From GCA-2709075 sp964492555 (lineage in GTDB: Bacteria; Pseudomonadota; Alphaproteobacteria; MPNO01; UBA2964): a stretch of DNA of 13,289 nt. The stretch lies in assembly GCA_964492555.1 (NCBI GenBank), contig CAZBKQ010000062.1, positions 1 through 13,289 of the forward strand, read 5' to 3'. How positions within the stretch are numbered: position 1 is the stretch's first letter; every line of letters starts with the position of its first letter. A program made the translations under genes and the position numbers. A model generated the notes under the pieces. That model was not told the DNA's origin. It saw only the letters and a list, made by a program, of their open reading frames with translations, and searched no databases. Below, one piece after another: positions 1 through 6,244 of this stretch.

Positions 1-50
1 TAAACCCGCCAATTGACCCGATTAGCATTAAAAAAGAGTTAATTGGGGAA

Positions 51-809
51 CTAATTGACATTTGCAACCTCCCCTAACGTGGGCCCGATTTCCCGATGCA
101 GCACGACATCGGCGATCGCATCAAGCGGCGTCGCCTCCCGATTCAAAATGGCCAGACAGGCACCGTTGCGACCGGCGATTTCCGGGAAACCCGCCGCCGG
201 ATAGACCTGAAGCGACGACCCCGCCGCGATAAAGAAATCGCAGGAAAGCGTTTCTTCCTGGGCCCGGCGCATCGGCCCTTCCGGCATTGGTTGACCGAAG
301 GAAATCGTCGCCGCCTTCACAAGCCCGCCGCAATCATTGCAGACCGGCAGGGTGCCTTCAGCCTGAAAATTTACGCGGATTGTTTCGAGATCGTACCGTT
401 GCCCGCAATCCAGGCAGGAGGCGTAGGTATTGTTGCCGTGCAGCTCGATCACCTTGTCATCGGGGATTCCGGATGCCTGATGCAGCCCGTCGGTATTCTG
501 CGTGATCACCGCTGATACCTTGCCCTCGCGCACCAGCTTCGCCACCGCCCGGTGCCCGCGATTGGGCTCCGCCCCATCAAAACCGTGCACATCGTCGAAC
601 TTGCGCCGCCAGGATTCCCGGCGCGCGTCTTCGGAGGTAATGAATTCCTGATACTGGATCGGCTTGTACCGGGTCCAGACACCGCCCGGACTGCGGAAGT
701 CGGGAATACCCGATTCCGTGCTGATGCCGGCGCCGGTAAAAACGACGCCCCGGCGCCCCTCGGCGATGACGCGCCTCAGATCCTCAAGCGTGCCTGGTTG
801 TTCCCGCAC
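51..809 (-). CDS. cobB: Sir2-family NAD-dependent protein deacylase (CobB type)
   Basis: A 252-residue sirtuin that removes acyl groups from protein lysines, using NAD+ and releasing nicotinamide and O-acyl-ADP-ribose in the cytoplasm. Family landmarks are in order: the NAD-binding GAGIS (residues 26-30) followed by TESGIPDFRSPGG, the QNTDGLH motif (104-110), the ELHGN motif with catalytic His124, a zinc ribbon with Cys132, Cys135, Cys157 and Cys160, and the GSS nucleotide-binding turn (197-199). Length is normal for bacterial CobB. The Tyr-x-x-Arg pair that marks desuccinylase/demalonylase (SIRT5-like) sirtuins is not evident in the substrate-pocket region, which reads ARRESWRRK, so deacetylation is the safer guess. 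The start is GTG, supported by a GAGGG Shine-Dalgarno 8 bases upstream. It is divergent from the first DMT transporter across a 174-base AT-rich spacer, and no operon partner is visible. Family assignment is firm; the protein substrate is unknown. Confidence 0.95.
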   Translation of the reverse strand: MREQPGTLEDLRRVIAEGRRGVVFTGAGISTESGIPDFRSPGGVWTRYKPIQYQEFITSEDARRESWRRKFDDVHGFDGAEPNRGHRAVAKLVREGKVSAVITQNTDGLHQASGIPDDKVIELHGNNTYASCLDCGQRYDLETIRVNFQAEGTLPVCNDCGGLVKAATISFGQPMPEGPMRRAQEETLSCDFFIAAGSSLQVYPAAGFPEIAGRNGACLAILNREATPLDAIADVVLHREIGPTLGEVANVN

Positions 810-817
810 CGGCCGTA

Positions 818-822
818 CCCTC
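818..822 (-). promoter_or_regulatory. Shine-Dalgarno deciding the GTG start of the sirtuin gene
   Basis: On the minus strand GAGGG lies 8 bases before the GTG at 809-807. No in-frame ATG gives a complete Rossmann N-terminus (GVVFTGAGIS begins at residue 21), so this site supports the GTG start. Confidence 0.6.
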
Positions 823-933
823 GATCCCGATCAATATGGATTCTTATATATTTTGCAATATTTTAGCGGGGCTGCATGCGATTAGCAATCAATCGTTAAG
901 GATTCAGCGTCCTCCAACTTTTCGCCCGCCACG

Positions 934-949
934 TTACCGCGTAAGGTAA
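934..949. promoter_or_regulatory. Possible operator: TTACC-N6-GGTAA dyad
   Basis: TTACC (934-938) and GGTAA (945-949) form a perfect 5-base inverted repeat with a 6-base spacer, 35 bases before the DMT-1 ATG. This spacing suits a regulator-binding site, but arms this short can arise by chance and no cognate regulator is adjacent. Confidence 0.2.
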
Positions 950-983
950 TATTTCCTTTTGCCCGGCTGAAAGCTGAAAATTG

Positions 984-1913
984 ATGTCCGAGAGCCTGCG
1001 CGCCCGTATCAACAGCGCCCTGTCGTCGCCGGGCGTCGTCGGCGCGCTCTGGATGCTGCTGAGCGCCGCCGGCTGGGCGACCATGGTGACGGTCGCGCGC
1101 GGGCTGAAAGACGATCTGCATACCTTCGAAATCAGCTTTTTCCGCAGTTTTTTCGCGCTGATCTTCTTTATACCCTGGCTGACGCGAAACGGATTCGGCG
1201 CGCTGAAAACGGAGCGCATGAGGCTACATATCATTCGGGGCGTTTCCGGCCTGATCGCGCTCTATTTTATGTTCGGCGCGCTTTTCTACATCCCGACGGG
1301 AGAGGTCGCCGCCATCACTTTCCTGCGGCCGCTGGTCGCCTCGGCTTGTGTCATTCTGTTTATGGGCGAGCCGTCAAAGCCGCATCGCTGGATCGCCATC
1401 GCCATCGGGCTGACGGGCGCCTATATCATCGTGCGTCCGGGCGTCAGCGCGGTGTCACCCGGCCAGTTTCTCGCCTTCGGAGCGGTATTCGCGATGGTGA
1501 TCACCTCCATGATGATCAAGTCGCTGACCAAGACCGACCAGCCGGACGCGATCGCCGCCTGGCAGGTCATCATTTTTTCCGTTCTTTCCATCGGTCCGGC
1601 GCTGTTTGTCTGGGTCACCCCGACCTGGGAACAATGCGGCGCCCTGCTGATCATGGGTTTTGGCGCGATGATCGCGCAACGCGCCATGACCCGCGCCTAC
1701 AAGGCGGCGGACCTGACCGTCGTTCTGCCCTTTGAGTATACAAGATTGCCGATTGCCGCCTTTTTCGGACTCATGCTGTTTTCGGAATTTCCCGATCTCT
1801 GGACCTGGATCGGCGGCACGGTGATTTTCGCGGCGACCGTGTTCATGGCCCAGCGAGAAACAGCGGAGGCGCGCCGGTCCAGAACGTCCGGCGAAAAAAG
1901 GCCGGACGCGTGA
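984..1913 (+). CDS. DMT-1: EamA-domain drug/metabolite transporter
   Basis: A 309-residue inner-membrane protein of the drug/metabolite transporter superfamily. It is predicted to have ten membrane helices arranged as two EamA repeats (about residues 16-152 and 158-290). These are secondary carriers, often exporting amino acids, nucleosides or other small metabolites; the substrate cannot be read here. Landmarks shared with its three neighbours are the N-terminal G-A-L-W-M entry to helix 1, FEISFFRS (48-55) in helix 2, IVRPG (149-153) ending repeat 1, PFEYTRLP (249-256), and FSEFPDLWTW before the last helix (266-275). The tail is short and basic, consistent with a cytoplasmic C-terminus. I use ATG at 984; an adjacent in-frame TTG at 981 would add one residue. 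No strong Shine-Dalgarno is visible. It overlaps the next transporter gene by 4 bases and is probably co-transcribed with it. Confidence 0.9.
   Translation: MSESLRARINSALSSPGVVGALWMLLSAAGWATMVTVARGLKDDLHTFEISFFRSFFALIFFIPWLTRNGFGALKTERMRLHIIRGVSGLIALYFMFGALFYIPTGEVAAITFLRPLVASACVILFMGEPSKPHRWIAIAIGLTGAYIIVRPGVSAVSPGQFLAFGAVFAMVITSMMIKSLTKTDQPDAIAAWQVIIFSVLSIGPALFVWVTPTWEQCGALLIMGFGAMIAQRAMTRAYKAADLTVVLPFEYTRLPIAAFFGLMLFSEFPDLWTWIGGTVIFAATVFMAQRETAEARRSRTSGEKRPDA
1898..1901 (+). promoter_or_regulatory. Shine-Dalgarno deciding the GTG start of DMT-2
   Basis: AAGG (within an A-rich run ending DMT-1) sits 8 bases before GTG 1910. The alternative ATG at 1916 would be 14 bases away, which is too far, so the GTG overlapping the DMT-1 stop (GTGA) is preferred. 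Confidence 0.5.
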
Positions 1914-2806
1914 CGATGGCTCTGCCCGGCACGGTGCGGGGCGCACTCTGGATGATGGGCAGCACCGCGAGCTGGTGCGGCATGGCGGCGATCACCCGCC
2001 ATTTCACCGGCGAAATTCACACCTATGAAATCGTCTTTTTCCGTAGCGTCTTCGGCTCGGTTTTCCTGATTCCCTGGCTGATGAATGCCGGGTTTGACGG
2101 GCTACGGACCGATCGCATCGGCATGCATCTGTTGCGCGGTTTTATGGGGCTCGCCATCATCTATCTGCTGTTCTCCGCCATTCAGCGCGCGCCCATGGGA
2201 GAGGTGGCGGCCATCGTGGCCTCACGCCCGATCTTCGCCTCGTTTCTGGCCATTCTGGTGTTGCACGAAGCCGCAAAGGGTCGGCGCTGGACTGCCGTCA
2301 TCGTCGGATTCGTCGGCGCGCTGGTGATTATCCGGCCCGGATTCGGCGATATATCCACCGGCGTCATTCTGGCGCTGACGGCGGCGTTTTCGATGGCGTT
2401 TCTCTCCATCATTCTCAAATCACTGGCGCGAACGGAAAAGCCCGACACCATTGTGATCTGGCAGATGGTGGTCTTTACCCCCTGTTCGCTGATCCCCGCC
2501 CTTTTCGTCTGGATCACGCCGGACTGGCAGCAACTGGTGCTGCTGATCGCGGTCGGGCTGTTCGGCACGGCAACGCAGCGCTGCCTGACCCGCGCCTATG
2601 CGGCCGCCGACGCCACCGTCGTCGTGCCGTTCGATTTTTCCCGGCTGATCTTCACCGCGATCATCGGCTTCATCCTGTTCGATGAATTCCCCGATGTCTG
2701 GACATGGGTCGGCGGCACCGTCATCTGCATCGCCATTTTGTGGATGGCGCGCGGCGAAGTGAAAGAGGAAAAACCTAGTTCAGCGTCCCGTACCCGGCCA
2801 GCGTAA
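1910..2806 (+). CDS. DMT-2: EamA-domain drug/metabolite transporter
   Basis: A 298-residue paralogue of the gene just upstream, with the same two-EamA-repeat, roughly ten-helix layout and the same landmarks: RGALWM at the start of helix 1, YEIVFFRS in helix 2, MGEVAAI, IIRPG ending repeat 1, PFDFSRL, and FDEFPDVWTWVGG before the last helix. By eye it is closest to DMT-1, which suggests a tandem duplication followed by divergence. The start is GTG 1910, overlapping the previous stop codon (GTGA) with AAGG 8 bases upstream; ATG 1916 is the alternative. Overlapping genes suggest translational coupling and perhaps a heteromeric pair, as known for paired small multidrug resistance proteins, although full-length EamA proteins usually work alone. 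Its last 32 bases overlap, tail to tail, the dioxygenase gene on the other strand. Substrate unknown. Confidence 0.9.
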   Translation: MTMALPGTVRGALWMMGSTASWCGMAAITRHFTGEIHTYEIVFFRSVFGSVFLIPWLMNAGFDGLRTDRIGMHLLRGFMGLAIIYLLFSAIQRAPMGEVAAIVASRPIFASFLAILVLHEAAKGRRWTAVIVGFVGALVIIRPGFGDISTGVILALTAAFSMAFLSIILKSLARTEKPDTIVIWQMVVFTPCSLIPALFVWITPDWQQLVLLIAVGLFGTATQRCLTRAYAAADATVVVPFDFSRLIFTAIIGFILFDEFPDVWTWVGGTVICIAILWMARGEVKEEKPSSASRTRPA

Positions 2807-3629
2807 GACGCCGCATCAGACGCGGTTCCTCGCGCGGGAAATCGTTGCGCTTGTGGATAGAGGCGTAATTATCCCACATCACCATATCGCCCAGCCGCCA
2901 TTTATGTTCGAGCACGATTGAGGGATCCTCGGAGATATCGAAGAGCTGATTGAGCACTTCTTCGTTCTCTTCCGGCTCCAGCCCTTCGATCTTCGCACTC
3001 ATCAGACGGCTGATATAAAGCGCCTTGCGCCCGGTCACGGGATGGGTGACGAACAAGGGCTGTTCGTATTGCAGCATGCCGGAAATATCGGTGTTGTAGA
3101 TATCGATCCGTTCACGGCGTTTGTAATCGTGAATCTGCAGCACCTTGCGCCCTTCCAGATGGTCGCGGAGGTCTTTGGGAATATTATCGTACGCCTTGTA
3201 CATGTTGGAAAAGCATGTCTCTCCGCCCCAGCTCGGGATCGTCACCGCATATAGCAGCGTCGCCTTGTGCGGGTTGGGGTAATAGCTGGTGTCGTGGTGA
3301 AACCACATTTCACCGTCACCGAAAGCGCCGATGGGTTCGCCCGTTTTCTCATCCTTGATATTGGTCACCAGCATAAACGGCGTGTCATAGCTGCCGCCCG
3401 GCGTGTGGCCATTGGGCGATTGACGCCGTTCGCCGAGCCCGCCGAACTGATTGGCGAAGGCGATCTGGTCGTCATCGTCAAGGTCCTGGTCGCGAAACAC
3501 GATGACGACATGTTCATGAAAAGCGTCCTCGATCGCCTTTCTGTCCGCGTCGCTGAGCTTTTCACGCAGATCGACCCCTTTGATTTCCGCCCCGCAGGCG
3601 TCGGAAAGTTTTTCAACGGTAATGGCCAT
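2775..3629 (-). CDS. TauD/TfdA-family Fe(II)/2-oxoglutarate dioxygenase
   Basis: A 284-residue cytoplasmic enzyme expected to couple oxidative decarboxylation of 2-oxoglutarate to hydroxylation, and sometimes resulting cleavage, of a small organic substrate. The double-stranded beta-helix iron triad is complete: His111 and Asp113 in WFHHDTSYY, and His259 in DNYASIHKRNDF. Arg270/Arg274 in the REEPRLMRR stretch are the expected 2-oxoglutarate carboxylate anchor. HPVTGRKALYIS (196-207) is the usual TauD-family strand and loop. Length matches the family. The ATG start has GAGG 7 bases upstream. Family members act on taurine, 2,4-D, alkyl sulfates, carnitine precursors and others; no sulfonate or herbicide genes lie nearby, so the substrate is open. 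It sits between transporter genes, convergent with DMT-2 and divergent from DMT-3. This suggests, without proving, that a DMT protein moves its substrate or product. Confidence 0.93.
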   Translation of the reverse strand: MAITVEKLSDACGAEIKGVDLREKLSDADRKAIEDAFHEHVVIVFRDQDLDDDDQIAFANQFGGLGERRQSPNGHTPGGSYDTPFMLVTNIKDEKTGEPIGAFGDGEMWFHHDTSYYPNPHKATLLYAVTIPSWGGETCFSNMYKAYDNIPKDLRDHLEGRKVLQIHDYKRRERIDIYNTDISGMLQYEQPLFVTHPVTGRKALYISRLMSAKIEGLEPEENEEVLNQLFDISEDPSIVLEHKWRLGDMVMWDNYASIHKRNDFPREEPRLMRRLTLAGYGTLN

Positions 3630-3684
3630 GGCGTTACCTCATCGTCAGAAAATGGTTGCCGGTTCTAAATATCACGTTCGCGCC

Positions 3685-3690
3685 TATAAT
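3685..3690 (+). promoter_or_regulatory. Perfect TATAAT -10 element, likely promoter of DMT-3
   Basis: An exact TATAAT lies in the dioxygenase/DMT-3 divergent spacer. The -35 region is poor (TTCTAA at 3663-3668 with a 16-base spacer). Transcription from here would begin near 3697, giving a leader of about 80 bases before TTG 3779 and excluding the upstream TTG at 3656. Confidence 0.4.
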
Positions 3691-3765
3691 AGACCCGATC
3701 CGCCCACCGGCCAATCGCGCCGGGCGGCAACCCTCACGCGATGCGCCCTTACCGTATCGCCCCGC

Positions 3766-3769
3766 AAGG
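3766..3769 (+). promoter_or_regulatory. Shine-Dalgarno supporting TTG 3779 as DMT-3 start
   Basis: AAGG lies 9 bases before TTG 3779. It agrees with the alignment of the DMT-3 N-terminus to its three paralogues, in which the helix-1 RG-x-x-W motif falls about 20 residues after the start. Confidence 0.4.
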
Positions 3770-3778
3770 CCGCCAGAA

Positions 3779-4696
3779 TTGTCCGAACCAGATATCAAAG
3801 AGCCCCGCTTCGCCTTCTGGGGCCGGCTGCCGCCAAATCTGCGCGGCATTTTGTGGCTGATAACGGGCACCTTCATGTTCGCGACCGTGGATGTCTTGGT
3901 CAAACATCTGGGCCAGACCTTTCACCCGCTAGAGCTCGCCTTCTTCCGCTATCTGGTCGGCACGATCATGCTGTTGCCGGTTTTTGTCCGCCTCGGCGTC
4001 GACGGCATGAAGACGGAGATTTTCGGGCTTCATTTTCTGAGGTTGGGCCTCGCCTACGTCGCGCAGCTTTGTATCTTCGTCGCGGTCATTTATATGCCGC
4101 TTGCCGATGCAACGGCGCTCAGCTTTTCCAAACCACTTTTCACCACCATTGTCGCGGTCATCATCCTGTCGGAAGTCGTCGGCAAGGTCCGCTGGATCGC
4201 GACCGCGATCGGGTTTGTCGGCGTTCTGGTCATGGTCCGGCCCGGATCGGGCACTGTCGATCCTGTCGCCTTGTTCGCGATCCTGTCGGCCATGTCCTTT
4301 GCCTGCGGCAATGTGCTGATCCGCATCCTCGCCCGCACGGAACCCACAACACGCATCCTGTTTTATTATCATTCGGGCGGGCTGGTGATCGGGTTTCTCA
4401 CCGTCATCTGGGTGTGGAAGACGCCGCAAGGCATCGAATGGCTGTTGCTGATCATCATCGGGGTTATCACCACCTTTGCGATGATCTGTTATGTGAAAGC
4501 ATTTTCGGTGGGCGAGGCCAGCGCCGTGGGGCCGAGCGAATATATCCGGCTGATATACGCCGCCGCGTTCGGCTATTTCATATTCAGCGAGCTGCCGGAT
4601 CTCTGGACCATCGCGGGCGCCTCGATCATCGTCGGCGCGGCGCTGTTCATCGCCCAGGACGAAGCCAGGGCCGGCGGCAAATCCCGGCCGGGTTGA
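3779..4696 (+). CDS. DMT-3: EamA-domain drug/metabolite transporter
   Basis: A 305-residue (from TTG 3779) member of the same transporter family, with two EamA repeats and about ten predicted membrane helices. It carries the landmarks of its neighbours: LRGILWL entering helix 1, LELAFFRY (51-58) in helix 2, MVRPG ending repeat 1, PSEYIRL, and FSELPDLWT before the last helix. It is clearly more diverged from DMT-1/DMT-2 than they are from each other. The frame is open back to TTG 3656, which would give 346 residues, but the extra 41 residues are Pro/Arg-rich, lack a hydrophobic segment and overlie a perfect TATAAT, so I take them as non-coding. There is no in-frame ATG near the start. It is divergent from the dioxygenase and ends 4 bases from the convergent DMT-4. 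Substrate unknown. Confidence 0.88.
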   Translation: MSEPDIKEPRFAFWGRLPPNLRGILWLITGTFMFATVDVLVKHLGQTFHPLELAFFRYLVGTIMLLPVFVRLGVDGMKTEIFGLHFLRLGLAYVAQLCIFVAVIYMPLADATALSFSKPLFTTIVAVIILSEVVGKVRWIATAIGFVGVLVMVRPGSGTVDPVALFAILSAMSFACGNVLIRILARTEPTTRILFYYHSGGLVIGFLTVIWVWKTPQGIEWLLLIIIGVITTFAMICYVKAFSVGEASAVGPSEYIRLIYAAAFGYFIFSELPDLWTIAGASIIVGAALFIAQDEARAGGKSRPG

Positions 4697-4700
4697 GGGT

Positions 4701-5630
4701 TCAGTTTTTTTGTTCTGATTTTTCCGCCGCGCGCTGCGCCCGTAAATAGGCCTCCCGCCGGGCGATATAATAGGTGCTGGCGAAAATGATCAGCGCGCCC
4801 GCACCGGTCCAGAGATCGGGCAGTTCCGCGAACATGAACACCCCCAGCACCGCGGCGAAGGGCAGCTTCATGAAGTTGAACGGCATGACCACCGCCGCCT
4901 CACCCGCCGCCAGCGCCCGCGTCACACCCTGCACCGCAAGCAGGGACAAAAGCCCGAGCGCGAGAATCCACGGCACATGCTCCCATTCAACGGGATTCCA
5001 GCTATAGATCGCGGGGCCGAGACTGAGCAGGGTCATACCGGCGAACACATAAAGGACGATCTTGCTGCTGCTGTCGGTAACGGACAGGGTCTTGGTGGTG
5101 ACGTTCACCAGCGCATAAGCGGCGCTGGTGGCCAGCACGGCAATCATAGACCAGGAAATCTCTACAAATCCCGGGCGGATAATCACCATCGCGCCGATAA
5201 ATCCGATAATCAGGGCGGCGCCGCGCCGCATCCCGACATGTTCGCCGAGGATCGTCGCGACAAACAGGACAGTAAAAAGCGGCGTTGTGAACATCAGCCC
5301 GGTAACGGTCTGTAGCTCCAGATTGCCGAGCGCCCACATCAGCAACACCATGCCGCCGAAATTGAGGGCGGTGCGCGCCGTATAGGTGCCGACCTTGTCT
5401 GTCCGCATCACATTAATGCCGGACTTGAACAGCCAGGGCAGCAAAAAGGCGACTCCGAGGGTCGAGCGAAACAGCACGATCTGGAAGGTTTCGAACCCTT
5501 CCTTCGAAAGATAGCGAACTGTGGCATAAGTCGCGGCATAAAAGGCTGCAGCGAACAACATCCAGAAAATGCCGCGGGTATTTCCCGGCAAGGCCTTGAA
5601 TGCCGTGGTGGCGCGGGTGATCCCGTTCAT
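4701..5630 (-). CDS. DMT-4: EamA-domain drug/metabolite transporter
   Basis: A 309-residue inner-membrane carrier of the same superfamily: two EamA repeats, about ten helices, TRGIFWM at helix 1, FQIVLFRS in helix 2 (the Glu found in the other three copies is Gln here), IIRPG closing repeat 1, PFNFMKLP, and FAELPDLWT before the last helix. The C-terminal tail is charged and Gln/Lys-rich, as expected for a cytoplasmic end. The frame stays open for 95 codons upstream, but that stretch overlaps the UDG-family gene and looks like an antisense-type low-complexity translation. The chosen ATG at 5630 forms an ATGA overlap with the UDG stop and has AAGGGG 9 bases upstream, a classic coupled start. 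It therefore probably follows the UDG-family gene in one transcript. Substrate unknown. Confidence 0.9.
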   Translation of the reverse strand: MNGITRATTAFKALPGNTRGIFWMLFAAAFYAATYATVRYLSKEGFETFQIVLFRSTLGVAFLLPWLFKSGINVMRTDKVGTYTARTALNFGGMVLLMWALGNLELQTVTGLMFTTPLFTVLFVATILGEHVGMRRGAALIIGFIGAMVIIRPGFVEISWSMIAVLATSAAYALVNVTTKTLSVTDSSSKIVLYVFAGMTLLSLGPAIYSWNPVEWEHVPWILALGLLSLLAVQGVTRALAAGEAAVVMPFNFMKLPFAAVLGVFMFAELPDLWTGAGALIIFASTYYIARREAYLRAQRAAEKSEQKN

Positions 5631-6134
5631 GTGGCGGGGCCCTTCGCGAGGAGCGCGTCCACCCGGCGGCGCAGTTCGGGCAGGACCTCTTCGGCGAACC
5701 AGGGGTTCTTCTTCTGCCAATGGGTCGTCCGCCAGCTGGGATGGGGCGTCGGCAGAAACGCCGGCAGATAGTCGCGAAAATTGCGCACGGTCTCGGTCAT
5801 GGTCTTTCTTTTGGTCTTGCCGAGATAGAACGCCTGCGCGTACTGCCCGACCAGCAACGTCAATTCGATATTCTCCAGCGCCTTTTGCAGCGGCCCATGC
5901 CATTGCGGTGCGCATTCGGGACGCGGCGGGTTGTCCCCGCCCTTCGGATTGACGCCCGGATAACAGAACCCCATCGGGACGATGGTGATCAGACTATCGT
6001 CATAAAATGTTTCGTCATCTATCGCCAGCCATTCCCGCAATCTTTTTCCGCTGGCGTCATTCCAGGGGATGCCGCTTTCATGGACTTTCGTCCCCGGCGC
6101 CTGTCCGATGATCATTAGCCGCGCGGATTGCCGT
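5627..6134 (-). CDS. Uracil-DNA-glycosylase-superfamily protein (N-terminus in gap)
   Basis: 168 residues are visible; the N-terminus runs into the 6135-6234 N gap. The frame is open across ARLMIIGQAPG to the gap edge, so the ATG at 6115 is almost certainly internal. The UDG fold signatures are GQAPG with a following SGIPWNDASGKRLREWL (motif A and active-site region) and a C-terminal HPSWR (motif B, leucine-loop region). A conserved central block, MGFCYPG then PPRPECAPQWH, marks a bacterial UDG-like family distinct from family 1 Ung. The four FeS-coordinating cysteines of family 4 enzymes and the KRRIH loop of UdgX are not apparent in the visible part. Members are expected to bind or excise damaged bases, but this subgroup is little characterised, so activity is inferred. 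The stop codon overlaps the DMT-4 start by 4 bases. Confidence 0.85.
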
Positions 6135-6234
6135 NNNNNNNNNNNNNNNNNNNNNNNNNNNNNNNNNNNNNNNNNNNNNNNNNNNNNNNNNNNNNNNNNN
6201 NNNNNNNNNNNNNNNNNNNNNNNNNNNNNNNNNN
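6135..6234. other. Assembly gap (100 N)
   Basis: Exactly 100 undetermined bases, the conventional placeholder for a gap of unknown length. It hides the start of the UDG-family gene and the spacer to the Lrp/AsnC gene, so their adjacency and distance rest on scaffolding only. Confidence 0.98.
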
Positions 6235-6244
6235 GGCGCGGGCT

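Larger units (their letters stand above)
810..983. promoter_or_regulatory. Divergent promoter region between sirtuin and DMT-1 genes
   Basis: This 174-base spacer separates two divergent genes, so both promoters should lie here. It contains an AT-rich core at about 838-866 in otherwise GC-rich DNA, and a short dyad at 934-949. I could not pick a -35/-10 pair with good spacing on either strand. The assignment rests on gene orientation and base composition. Confidence 0.45.

Noticed and set aside
31..50. Possible terminator for the sirtuin gene: on the minus strand AGTT-N8-AACT followed by a T run.
   Set aside because: The stem is only 4 base pairs and AT-rich, starts in the stop codon region, and would be too weak; only the T tract is convincing.
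19..887. CGATTAGCA occurs at 19-27 and 879-887, flanking the sirtuin gene like target-site or attachment repeats.
   Set aside because: A 9-base match within about 900 bases is expected by chance, and there is no integrase, transposase or inverted terminal repeat.
3580..4749. Long + strand frame of 389 codons across DMT-3.
   Set aside because: It is an Arg/His/Gly-rich out-of-frame shadow of DMT-3, which itself has clear EamA motifs and membrane helices in another frame.
5631..5915. Open frame extending DMT-4 by 95 residues upstream.
   Set aside because: It overlaps the conserved C-terminal half of the UDG-family gene, is Arg/Pro/Ala-rich without family similarity, and the ATGA-coupled start at 5630 matches the paralogues.
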